Assembly (NCBI GenBank): GCA_002794775.1
Contig: NBAY01000006.1
Location: 744,001 to 808,000 of the forward strand
Reading direction: 5' to 3'
Source of the DNA: Porodaedalea pini
Lineage: Eukaryota > Basidiomycota > Agaricomycetes > Hymenochaetales > Hymenochaetaceae
Length of the DNA: 64,000 bases
A model generated the notes under the pieces. That model was given only the letters and a program-made list of their open reading frames with translations, made no database searches and had not been told where the DNA came from. Below are positions 11,181-21,206 of the stretch, piece after piece. Made by a program: the position numbers and the translations under genes. Each line of letters begins with the position of its first letter. Position 1 is the first letter of the stretch.

Positions 11181-12105
11181 AAAACGAGGCATCTTCTTCT
11201 GCTCCGGCGACCTCGCACGGCTCATGCCAGGGAGCGGATCAGTGCCTGCCATTCCGATCATACTTCGACATGCGCGTGTAAGCGGGCGCGACGCTGGCGG
11301 CGAGAACGAAGGTGAGAGATGGACAGCGCGGTAATATATTTTGTGCGCACCCCTGTGAGAGATACCTCGGACGTCGACCCTGCGGCGCTCGGAGCGAAGT
11401 GAGCAAGCTAGGATGATAAACGGGTGCTCATGCTCTGAATACCAAACGTATTCATTTGAGTCTCTCTTGTTTGACCTCGTTGCTTTTGTTTTGGTCTGTT
11501 TTTGGTTTTATTGATGCGCTTCTTGTGAAGGATAGACTGGCGCAGTTCAAGAAGGACGAGAAGGTTGCAAGTTTCGCCTTCTCAGCCCAGTCAATAACGA
11601 AGGGATGCCGAAAGGAAAGTACGCGGTCGCCGAGTTCTACACGAGGACGGCACACCTGCATTCGAGTTGATCCTCATACATCTGCGGGACAAGTCCGCAG
11701 AGGGGTGTCTAGAGCATTGCACCCGTAAGAGTCCACCTTTCTTGCTATGCTCACCAGAAGCAAAGTTGTCCGGCTAGTCCTAGAGGGAAAGGATCGTACG
11801 AAAATCTTCTCGGCAACGTGCATCCTTGTTACGGTTTTTCACTACCTACTCAGTGCAGCGTGGCTTCCCGGAGCGACAGACGGCGCGTCCAGTATTAGTC
11901 GAGTGTTTCACTAGTATGGCGAGATAGAGGAACGTTGACTGGCATGATAGCCTTTATCTTGATAAACTGGAAGAAAGAGAAGATGCTTGCGGTGCAAGAG
12001 GCCCTACAAAAGATATACGGGAGCATGGAAGCGTATGTGAAGCAGAAGGCATCGTTGACAGACGCAGACGTCACACCCATATACGAAAGACTTTTGATAA
12101 GTTAG
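11181..12105 (+). pseudogene. decayed paralogue of the tyrosine-phosphatase-like gene
   Basis: Successive blocks in different frames match the intact neighbour in order. IFFCSGDLAR (near 11190) matches LFRSGELAR. YFVRTPVRDTSDVDPAALGA (near 11340) matches FVHVPVTDSEEYDPMTLAA. QFKKDEKVASF (near 11550) matches KFASDEKNAFA. PAFELILIHLRDKS then CLEHCT (11660-11728) matches PAYEAILTHLRDKP then CLVHCT. GKDRTKIFSA (near 11795) matches the P-loop GKDRTGIFAA. YVKQKASLTDADVTPIYERL (to the stop at 12103-12105) matches YIKARTSLTDADIAQIRRNL. The P-loop glycine after RT is Lys, the exons are out of frame with each other and stops intervene, so no intact catalytic domain can be made. It is a tandem duplicate that has decayed, positioned between the intact gene and VMA8. 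Confidence 0.82.
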
Positions 12106-12118
12106 TGAATGCTGTACA

Positions 12119-13004
12119 TCAGAAAATAACATCCTCGTCTTTGCTCGCAAGCAGGTCTGCACCACCTGTATCACCGCTCTCGACTGGCTGTATCTCCTTG
12201 CCGAGCTTCTCCTGCGCGATTCGCGTGGCGTCGGCGGTCGCTTGGTCACGCTTCTTCTTGCCTTGCACCTTCTTCAGTCGGAAGAACTCTTCTCGATCCA
12301 TCTCGTCGAGCTCGCTCAGGATGTACTTTATCGTGTTGTCGAGTTTAGGGATGACTACGTGCTCAATTGCGTTCACACGTCGGTTCGTGAGTCGGATGAC
12401 TTCGTCGAGAATGATGAATGCGGTCTGTAGCGAGGCGAGTTCGACAAGGGTCTCAACGGCTTTTGCGTACACCTCCTTGGCTTTAAGGACTTGTTGGCCG
12501 CCGCGTCCGAGACCAGTGAGATTGAAATCTGTGGCGAATGAGCGAAAGTAGATAGGAGTTGTGAAAGTCTTACGCACCACTGCCCGCAACGCGGTCCACT
12601 TCGAAAGTGGGAAGGATGACACCGGAGACGTTTTCCTGTTTCGCACGAATCTTGAAGGATGCAGATTTGGCCTGTTCCTGCACGAGATATGCAATGTCGC
12701 CGGTTGCGTATGTGACCTCCGCGAGCGAGAAGGACGCGAGCTGCATCACACGGCCCATCTTGCGCTTCGCCTTTGGATTTGAATAACATCAAGAAGCCTC
12801 AGCATTCCTTCAAGCAGGCCAGAAAGCAGCGGGCGCACTCGCCTCGTCGACTTTCTTGAGGATGGCGCGGAAGCGCGTCGAGAGCGCGTCCCGCTTCTTT
12901 GCGAGCAGCGAGTGCCCCGTCTGTGCGCCCTTTAGTCGTAGCTTGATGTTCGTGAGCGCCATGCGCGTTGGAAAGACAGTCTCACGCGGTCCTGTGCCCG
13001 ACAT
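12119..13004 (-). CDS. VMA8: V-type proton ATPase subunit D
   Basis: A 254-residue subunit of the V1 sector central stalk, which couples ATP hydrolysis to proton pumping at vacuolar and other endomembranes. Exons are 12843-13004, 12578-12770 and 12119-12528. The start reads [20 protein letters not shown], then [20 protein letters not shown], then ALRAVV-equivalent linker and [19 protein letters not shown], all typical of subunit D; length is normal. The first intron begins GCGAGT, a GC-AG intron: the only GT nearby (GAGGCGA/GTGCGC) would put the next exon out of frame, while the GC site gives the conserved [15 protein letters not shown]. The stop lies 13 bp from the end of the phosphatase relic on the other strand. 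Confidence 0.95.
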
Positions 13005-13383
13005 CCTGAGTTTCGTGAGCTCGTCGTGGTCGGTGAGCAAGCGGTCGCCACAAGACAGTGCGTCAGCTGTAACGGAGGTCCGTTACGCGCTTTAGAGTAT
13101 AATAGTCACACATTACTCCTAAGCTTGAAGTACAAGAATGCTGAAATTTAAAAAATAAAAAAAGCCAGAGAAAAGCCTGGAATATCTCTTTACGCATGGA
13201 CCATACTGAAAAAGTTTTATTTGCTTTTTTTTTTGATAATCTATTGAACACGGAGCACGGGCTGAGGGACGCATTCGTTTAGTGGCGGTGCGTGCGCAGC
13301 GTGTGCTGAAAGCGGTGCGCCAAGCTTAGCCGTCTGTTTGTCGTAACCAGCGTCGAAGTCCGTCTCTCACCATCACCACCACC
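13005..13383. promoter_or_regulatory. divergent promoter region, VMA8 / LEA_2-like gene
   Basis: 379 bp between two start codons facing away. It contains A/T-rich runs around 13140-13240. A CATCACCACCACCACC stretch lies immediately before the ATG at 13384. No coding exon is seen. Confidence 0.5.
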
Positions 13384-14759
13384 ATGTCCTACCAGGACCC
13401 ATATTACGCAGCGCAGCACCAGCACTACAATGCTCAGCAGCCCTACACCGATGCTGAATATGACCCTTACAACACTCGCCAGCAGCACCCGACGTACGAC
13501 CAGAGTGGGTACAATGACGACGAGGGCTACCGGAATGCGAGCCCCGGCGGCGGCGACAATGACGGCCTAGGACATACAAGGGAGAAGAGCAGATATGAGG
13601 ATACCTTTCCACCGATGCTGAGACCTCCAAAGTGCGTTGTATTCGACGTGAAACTCGGAAGGACGACGTAGTTGATCCTGTCTCGTTTCTCCGCTTTCTG
13701 TCAGGTCGACAGGCGCCCTTCGTTTATGGCGCAAGGACCATCATGGCCCTATGTGGACAAGGGTGAGTTCTGCTTTCGAGTCAGTATGCGAGCTTTTTCT
13801 GATGAACGGTTTAGGGCGGACGGGGCAAATGCGTACTGCGGTTCTGCTGCTGCTCTATCCTCATCTTCCTCTTCCTGGTCATCAGCATAGTACTGTCCCT
13901 TGGAATCGTGAGTCAACCCTGAGATCTGCTCAAATATCGTTTCTAACACATCCTTTCAAGTGGATCCGTCCGCCAGACATCACAATTAACCAAGTCGGAC
14001 TCAATTCGACTGGCGGAAGTCCTGTTCGTCAACTTCCATTGATGCCTGGTATGACTCAGCTTGCTAACACAGGTGTTTCTGTTAGTTCGCAGTAACGTCT
14101 TCGTCGCTAAGCCTCAACCTTGCTGTCAACATTTCGTGAGTCGGATGGACCAAAAATTCCTATTGGCATGCTCATAAATGACATTTATCAGTGTGGACAA
14201 CCCGAACTACTTCTCCGTGACCTTCAAAGATATCAAGGTCAACGTAAGTAATTTAAATCTTACTCTACTTCTCTCTCTGACCTATCTGTCAGTTGACGTA
14301 CCCTACCAACAACATGAACCTGGGCGGCGGCGAGAAAGATGATGTCATGTTCCACTCGCACACACAAACGACCTTCAACTTCCCCTTTACTCTCGACTAC
14401 AATCTAGCCGATGATACAAATGAGACAGTCCTCAAGGACCTTCTCAGCAAGTGCGGGATCACGGGAACTAAGCAAGATATTACTGTGGACTACAAGATCA
14501 CGGTGAGACATGCGATCGCAGACTTACATATTGTGTGATGTCTGAGACTTTCTGTGCAGCTTGGCCTGAAGATCCTTTTCGTGACCGTTACACCATCTTT
14601 CAGCAACTCGTTCAACTTCGAATGTCCTGTAACCGCTAGTGATCTTTCGGTGCGTGTTTCCCAGTATAAAGCTTAATTGTCTCGTATTTAACGTGTTACC
14701 TGCAGAGCTTGTTAAGCGGTTCGGGTATAGACATATCGAGCATTACTGGATCAGGATAA
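13384..14759 (+). CDS. membrane LEA_2-domain-like protein
   Basis: A 311-residue protein from nine exons: 13384-13631, 13705-13762, 13815-13907, 13961-14048, 14093-14135, 14192-14243, 14293-14502, 14560-14649 and 14706-14759. The N-terminus is Tyr/Gln/Asp-rich and cytosol-like. One membrane helix (CCCSILIFLFLVISIVLSLG) lies at about residues 112-133. The remainder resembles an LEA_2 beta-sandwich: PDITINQVGLNSTG, then LSLNLAVNISVDNPNYFSVT, TYPTNN and VDYKITLGLKILFVT. This type occurs widely in fungi as single-pass membrane proteins of unknown function; plant LEA_2 proteins are linked to stress and lipid binding. The fourth donor (14049) was picked because it alone joins in frame to VTSSSLSLNLAVN. 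No enzymatic residues are visible. Confidence 0.82.
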
Positions 14760-15042
14760 TCCTGCCTTTTCTCATTGGCCATTCTGGTTCCGTATTTCCT
14801 CCCCATCTACGCTATGTCTCATTACCCATATTATCTTCTCATTTCCTGCATTTCTTCTCTTCAACAACTCCTATCGCGTCCCGGACTTTGTAAGGGCTCA
14901 GTAACACATTTGGACTCGTCGTATGGCGTGCTTCTCTACTTTATTATGCCTAGAGCGTCCGCGTACTGTAACGATGCATGCTACATGTATATAATGCAAC
15001 GTGTATTGCTCTTACATCCGTCAAGCCTCCGGTCTATCAGTC

Positions 15043-16886
15043 TCATCGGAGTCTGGAGTCAGTTTTCTCTGCACCTCCGATGTCCTTCTTGATCTGTTCG
15101 CCAATGATTCGTTCCTGCTTCTCCGCCTCCTCGACCTTCACACCCCGCGCGCCGCACAGCTCGAGACAGTGTCCGACCATCCCGCGCCACGCGACATGAC
15201 CCTCTACGCCCTCACATCTAATGTTCTCGACGCCGGCCACTTCGACGGGCTGTAAGCCCGCGACGCCGAAGCTGCCCGTTGCTGCGCTCACGGACATGCG
15301 TGAGAGGAATGCAAGTACATAGTCCGCCTCTGCGTCCGTGTATGCATTCACGAGGCGCCCCGCGACTACACGTCGTGCGTCGCGTCCAGGCCGGCTGTCT
15401 GGAGGAGCGGGCGTGCCCATGAGGAAGACGTCCTGCACGATGTGCGTCGTCTGCGCTACGGGCAAAGATGCGAGGTGTTCGAGCGCGGTAAGGATCACGA
15501 GCGCGCCGAGACTGTACCCTTGCAGTGAGACAGGTCGCGCGCCGAATGCGCCTGCTGCGAGCAGTTCGCCGAGCACCTTTCCGGTTTTGATTGCAAGTGC
15601 CTTTGCATTCGCCCAGGGATTGTCGATGAGCGCACCCACTTTGAGGAAAGCTATTGGAGCAAGGCTCGCGAATAGCGCGGCCAAGAATGTTTGTTTAATC
15701 TGCGAGAGTTCTTTTAGTGAGATTAATTCCTCTAAGAAAGAATGAAGTGCATTTACAATTTCGGATTTAACATACTTAATTGCATGCGACTTGATGAGGT
15801 CACCGAGGGCAGTCGAGAGCTTTTCAAGCGCCTCAACTTCCTGCACAAGAGTCAGTCAACCGTGTTCACGGAGGACCATAAGCAGCGCTCTGACCCATTG
15901 CAAAGCAAAAGTGTCCTCAGATTCATCCAACACCGTCCATGGTGCAGTGACATCGCCCTTGTCCCTCAACCATCCACTCACGCAAACACGTACTAGCCAG
16001 CGTCTCCTTCGGCTCTCTCACAGGGACGATAGCCAGATCCGCAACGTCCTTCGTATGCCGCGCAACCATATCTGCACTCGACTTGGCACCGTAGACGCCA
16101 AAGAGCGCACCGCACACCGCAGACGAACCCGCGAGACCCGCAGCAAGTACGCCAGCGGCGCTACCGCCGAGACCGAGAGCTCCGAGCAGTGTCGAGACGC
16201 CTGCGCCTACGAGTGGCGCTGCTAGTCCGCCTGTGACGCCCACAAGCACTCCGCCCGCTATAGCTGCTCCGCCAACACCCAATGCACGCCAAGTGCGGTT
16301 CTGACGTGCCTGCGCATCCTTTGCGGTCTGGGCATGTGATTCAGCATCTGCGAGCGCGTGTTTGGGGTCCTTAAGTGTCGCACTTGCGGCTGCCTCATCG
16401 AGAGTAGCGAGAGCAAGAAGGAAAGACCGCGTATGCGCGGAGTAATGCTTCGTGGAGGTGATGTGTAGGAGGAGAATAGTGTTCAAGTGGCGCGAGACTG
16501 TGTCTTGAGCAGGCAGAGGTGCCAAGTCTCGAACCGAGGTATCTGTTAGGGAATCGACAATTGGCCGTTCTGAAAGATATACATATGTAAGTTCTGTAGC
16601 ACTCAAAGCAGAGATGGACATTCTGCTCACTTGAACCGGGTTCTTCGCATGTTGCCCACGCATTCTCAAGCAACGCATTTGCCCACTTGTACATCTCATT
16701 CACGAAGTCCTCTCTGATTTTTGCGCTACGATCTTGTGAGCCATTGAAGTTTTCAAAGTTTACCCATCGCTCTGCGTTGTTTCTGTGTACCGCCAGACGT
16801 CGGTAGATGTGCTCGAAGATGATCTTGCGCTGTTTTGTATCGAGCTCCTTAGGCGGTGTTAGTTTCTCAAGGTTTGATTCCACCAT
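15043..16886 (-). CDS. DUF726 / TMCO4-Mil1 type alpha/beta-hydrolase, frameshifted
   Basis: A protein of about 540 residues of the DUF726 family (human TMCO4, yeast Mil1), predicted membrane-associated lipase-like proteins. Exons are 16631-16886, about 15895-16569 and 15043-15840. Visible features are a helical N-terminus, a Gly/Ala-rich hydrophobic hairpin (GVGGAAIAGGVLVGVTGGLA and following, genome about 16130-16290), the conserved VSGWLRDKGDV block, and the nucleophile elbow QGYSLGALV with serine as presumed nucleophile. The frame breaks once: after KETLA (near 15994) one extra base separates it from the VRVCVSGWL frame, and no GT-AG intron can absorb it. The intron at 15841-15894 is well supported because it rebuilds ALQWEVEALEKL. 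The gene is therefore either a recent pseudogene or affected by a sequence error. Confidence 0.82.
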
Positions 16887-17202
16887 AAGTACAAAGCCCA
16901 ATATACTTCACGTTCGGCGAAGAGCGCACAGAATGGTCGCGGTCTCTTGCTACAATGCTAGACGAGTCGAGCTGTATGACACCTTCGTCGATCTTACCGA
17001 ATCTGGTCCTTTCAATCACGTGACGTGGTACCACCAAATTGCGCACGATAAATCGGATAATGAAAACAGAAAATATCTAAAATAAAAACAGAACAATACA
17101 CACTGCCCATATGAAGCTTAGAGGAGTGAGACGGTGCAGCGCACCGAGTACATCTACCGACGCCGCTCGCGCTCACGGTCATCTCTGACTTTCTCCCTTT
17201 GC
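16887..17202. other. intergenic between two leftward genes
   Basis: 316 bp that should contain the promoter of the DUF726 gene and the terminator of the Spp2 gene. It includes the palindrome CACGTGAC near 17017-17024, a possible bHLH or bZIP site. No exon is recognised. Confidence 0.4.
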
Positions 17203-18519
17203 CTATCGTCGTCTCCATCCCTTTCCATAATCCTTGTCTTTCCGTCTGTCGCCACGATCGTAGTCGTAGTTGCGGTCGCGGTCCCTGCGTTTGTCATACT
17301 CATAATCCCGATCTCTTTCTCTAGCATGTATCCGTTCTCTGTCTGGGCCTCTTTCTCGTCTCTTGTCTGGTTCCGGTGATCTTGAAGTCCTTCGCGAAGA
17401 AGGTGCCGAGCCCGAATCTCGACCGCTCCCTTCTCGCTCCTTCTTTACTAAAGGGACATATCGCCTTTCCGGCCTTGTTGGCTTCTTCAACTTCGACCCA
17501 TCGTCGACAGCTTCACGCTCCTTCGCGCCGATACCTAATAGAGCAGGTCGTGCGGCAGGAAGGTACGGTTCGACTAAGCCGGTGCGTGTGCGTGAAGCGG
17601 CCTGACCAGGCTTCCAACCCATGCCACGCAATAGTGCGGCGCCAAATTGCTCGACGGGCACGCGATCATAGTCATCGAGGCTTGCTTGATCCGGACGGCT
17701 GACAACATCGCGCCGAAAGGCGTCCGTCTCGTCTGCGGGGCGCGTCCAATTATTGTCGCCCACTGGAATTGCAGCGATCGAAATGTCCGAGTCTGGATCT
17801 TGCTCGCCGCTGGCTTTTGCGATAAGTGCACGCATAGCCTTCTCGTCTTCTGTCTCCTGGCGTACTTCAACTGTCTCTGTAGTCGAGGCCGCCTCGGCGA
17901 GTGTACTTCCGCCGCTGTCAACGTCTATCCGCATCTTCTTCTCCATCTTCACAAGACCAGATACCTGCGGACCCGAATTGATGGCATCCTTTGTCCCTAA
18001 GCCGCCGACACTACCGTCGGCACCTGTCTTGGCTGCACCAGCTGCAGGGACGAACATCTCAGCCGCTTTGCGCTTGCGCGCGATCTCACGCCAGTCGCGG
18101 TCCGCAAGTGCAGGGATAACGAGGGGACCATTATCCTTCTTCTTCTCGTCGAGTCTGTCGACGAACGATGCTGCTTTGAGTTGAGGACCTGGACAATAAG
18201 TTGTTGAAAGAAGTACACACCGCTGTACACCAAACTGGTCAAAGCCAGTGACTATCTCATCGACACCTTCTTCTTCCTCGTCACTCGAGTCTACTTCAGT
18301 GCGTCTACTCGGAGGCCGTGAAGACCGCGGTGAACGTTTGCCGTTTGCAAGCGGACTCGCCGGCGTCGAGCGGCCGCTCTCAGTGAGGCGTTTGGGAAGC
18401 GCAGGGACCTTGAATGTGCCCTCTGCATCAGAGTCAACCCCAGATGAGCCTTGCCTCGACACTGGAGTCGGACGGCGGACAGTGAAAGAGACTTTTGCCC
18501 GCGCTCCTGACGACGACAT
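17203..18519 (-). CDS. Spp2/GPKOW-type G-patch splicing factor
   Basis: A nuclear protein of about 438 residues with the Spp2/MOS2 G-patch (VEQFGAALLRGMGWKPGQ, two thirds along). In yeast Spp2 activates the DEAH helicase Prp2 through this motif for spliceosome remodelling before the first splicing step. Before it come Ser-rich and acidic stretches and the conserved GPLVIPALADRDWREIARKR block. After it come VEPYLPAARPALLGIGAK and a long Arg/Asp/Glu C-terminal tail. The frame is open throughout. A possible 42-nt intron (GTGTAC..TCCAG, about 18187-18228) is in frame and stop-free, so it may or may not be removed; removal would turn QFGVQR..GPQLKAASF into QFGPQLKAASF. The start codon at 18519 faces the RING gene 296 bp away. 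Confidence 0.85.
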   Translation of the reverse strand: MSSSGARAKVSFTVRRPTPVSRQGSSGVDSDAEGTFKVPALPKRLTESGRSTPASPLANGKRSPRSSRPPSRRTEVDSSDEEEEGVDEIVTGFDQFGVQRCVLLSTTYCPGPQLKAASFVDRLDEKKKDNGPLVIPALADRDWREIARKRKAAEMFVPAAGAAKTGADGSVGGLGTKDAINSGPQVSGLVKMEKKMRIDVDSGGSTLAEAASTTETVEVRQETEDEKAMRALIAKASGEQDPDSDISIAAIPVGDNNWTRPADETDAFRRDVVSRPDQASLDDYDRVPVEQFGAALLRGMGWKPGQAASRTRTGLVEPYLPAARPALLGIGAKEREAVDDGSKLKKPTRPERRYVPLVKKEREGSGRDSGSAPSSRRTSRSPEPDKRRERGPDRERIHARERDRDYEYDKRRDRDRNYDYDRGDRRKDKDYGKGWRRR

Positions 18520-18815
18520 GTGGGCGGTGGTTGAGCTGCAAACTTGTGAGTCGAACGTTTGGCACTGAGTTGCGGCAGCGAAAGTTAACAGTCCTAATCC
18601 GGAAGTCCGTGAGAAAATGACTCAACATTAGGCTGACGCCGACGCGCTACGCGTCTCGCTCATCGTCTACAACAACGGCCACGACAAATACCCTTAATAT
18701 TACTCCTAATATCTTAAGCTATTCGATGTTAACAACTCCTCTAATCAATTCAACTGCTTAACTCTGGAGCAGGTCTCAATAAACTGCTATAACTTGCTGT
18801 GGACGGTTCGCTATA

Positions 18816-20613
18816 ATGGATCAAACTCAAGCTACCCAACAAGACTTCGACATCTGGGAATTTGTGACGTGCGCCAAATGTCAGCTTGCTTTCACCTCAG
18901 ATGGTGTCTCTGGACCAACTGTACCTTTCTGGATCACGGAGTGCGGACACGTTCTCTGCAACACCCATCTCAGTACGTTCGAAGGAGAGGCGGCATCCAT
19001 ACTAGTATAGCACAACGCGTTGAATGTAGCTTCCTAGATGCCGATCAAAGCTGTCCGAGCTGCAACGCCCAAGGCATTGAGCTCATGCCGCTGCAGAAAG
19101 AGGTGTGTGCAGCCTGTCTCTCTGCCTCTACTTCCAGAACGCTGCTTCAATGCCAAATCCTTCAAGATGCCACCTCCGTTCTCCGACTGGTTCTGCTCTC
19201 TCCCCTTCAAACTGGACGCCCTTGCGCAAGCGGCCAAGGTTACTTCCTACCATGCTTTTCCATCCTTGACATCATACCAATATATTGTCTCAGTTTCAAT
19301 ACGAGCGAACAGCTGGCGCTGCACGCCATTACAAGGCCCGTTGCGAACAATATCAAGCACTGTTGAGTCGCATGAAGGGCGAAGTCGCACAACTGAAGGC
19401 GCTCAAGAAGTTTGCTGTTTCTCTTTTCTTGTGTTATAAAAGTTTAATGACTTGTGATGGCTGGCGCTGTGCTTTTATCCAGAGAAAATGAGGTACTGAA
19501 GGACGAGAACGCGCGATTGCGTGGAGGACGGAACGATCAACAGCAGCAATATCAACAACAGTACATCCAAAACCAGCAGGAGCCCACTTCGTACGTCAAT
19601 GTGAACGGGAAGCGCCGTCTCATGGATAATCGAGTGTATGTATGCGCTCTCGTGGCATCCCTCGCTACCATATAACGCACCACATTTTTTCTCTAAACTA
19701 TCAAAACTACCTAAAGGTCAACATCGAGTCCACGCTCGATCCACACGCCGATTGGCCCTCCACGCATCACGCTTCCGCCAGACCATGACCAGCCACCATC
19801 TCTCTCCCGGCTCGGAGCGTCGGATATCTCCAGTACTGGAGATGGTCCACGCCAGCAACTATCAGGCTCACGGTCTGGGCAACCACCAGGATCAAGTCAC
19901 TTCTCTCAGTGAGTCCTCCGTCTTCTCCAATATAAAGTTCTATTTCCAAATAATTTTTTTTCACAGACAGTATGCATATAATCCGCCGCAAACCCCACAG
20001 ATGCAGTTACAGACTCAGCAAGTGCTCTCGCATGCACAGCAAGCGCCCATAAGACAGCAGATGCAGCAGAATGAGCGACGGCTCATGCCTCCTCCACCTA
20101 CGCCTGTTCATACTCGTCAACTTGGTGGAGTCACGCAGGGCCCGCAGATGCAGAGAGTGGCTACGCCTCGAGTCCCTGAGCAAATGCAATTTAATCAAAG
20201 TCAGTCTCCCAGCTTCGAGAAGCCTCGTAAAACGAACACAAATAATCTTTACGACTACAGGTCCTTCACACATGCAAGCTGCAGCAACTTCTATGCAGGA
20301 AGGCGGGCAGCATGCTTTCACCCAGAATGCGGGAGCAGGTCAGTATCAATCTATCGGGCAGGCACAGCGACGATTTGTTCCTCCGACAGCGTCCGGCTCC
20401 AATGCGAACGCAGGAGTGTCAAATATGCGGTTCATACCACCAACGCCAGATGGGACTCAGCGCCGTTTCGTTCCCTCAACACCGTCCGCGGCGCAGGGAA
20501 GACGTTTCGTGCCATCAAATTCGGCAGGTTCTAGAAGAGCTCGGGGGTCTGCTCAGGGTGCAGGTTTTGGCAGCTCGCATGTTCAGCGGTCTGCGTTCGC
20601 TCCCTCTGGATAG
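18816..20613 (+). CDS. RING-finger protein resembling meiotic Zip3/HEI10
   Basis: A 446-residue protein from eight exons: 18816-18972, 19038-19102, 19167-19238, 19294-19409, 19483-19635, 19717-19908, 19967-20199 and 20261-20613. A short RING-like finger near the N-terminus has Cys19-Cys22, Cys43, His45, Cys48, His51 and Cys58-Cys61. A WF-containing linker (PPFSDWFCSLPFKLDALAQA) and a coiled coil (CEQYQALLSRMKGEVAQLKA and KENEVLKDENARLR) follow. The rest is Q/P/S-rich and disordered. It ends with four degenerate repeats of the form RRFVPPT, MRFIPPT, RRFVPST, RRFVPSN. RING, coiled coil and Ser-rich tail match the Zip3/HEI10/CCNB1IP1 group of SUMO or ubiquitin ligases that mark meiotic crossover sites. 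That function is inferred from architecture and the linker, not from a decisive motif. Confidence 0.7.
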
Positions 20614-21206
20614 TCAGCAGGTTGGAGCGATGATGTCTGCCGGCATCCGAATGCATCGACTTGCTGTGCTCATGGTCGCAGATGCAGGGAAGTCATACCA
20701 GCGAAGCATTCGTATGGATTGCTGTGCTCTTCCGTCACTCTTAAAATATCTGGAGGGGCTGTCCTGTGTGAATACTGTCTTATCCATAATCCGAAACAAA
20801 CTACTTACTAAAGCACCATTGTAATGGCGTCTCAATCCCTCTGTTGACTCATGCGACATACAGACACAGTGGGATGAAGTAGGAGGAATCTCACCTCAAA
20901 TCGATCTAAGCGGTTGTATCCGTATCAGTGGGCGTCTGTTGAGCTCGCTTCCTGATACACGTTGCCGCGTTCTTGTTCTCGTTTTCCACAACCTAGTCTT
21001 GATCGCCTTCTATCGGTGTCAGATCGCTTTAACGGGGTTGAGCTTGTTACGAGAGCACAGAGGGTCGCACACGAATCAGTTCATGATCATCAGATTCTCT
21101 TCACAGGCTCAGCCTCATAGACGCCCATTGAAATAACAAAAAGAAAGCAGGACGGGGGCTGGCGGATCCTTCTCTTTACACTGTCACTATCACTAGTATC
21201 TTCCCA
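20614..21206. other. intergenic, presumed promoter of the JmjC gene
   Basis: 593 bp between the RING gene and the first supported ATG of the JmjC gene. Frames are short and unrecognised. An additional small 5' exon of the JmjC gene cannot be excluded. Confidence 0.35.

Noticed and set aside
18187..18228. Definite 42-nt intron in the Spp2 gene
   Set aside because: It has GT and AG ends, but it is shorter than other introns here, is in frame and has no stop, so sequence alone cannot decide; recorded as optional.
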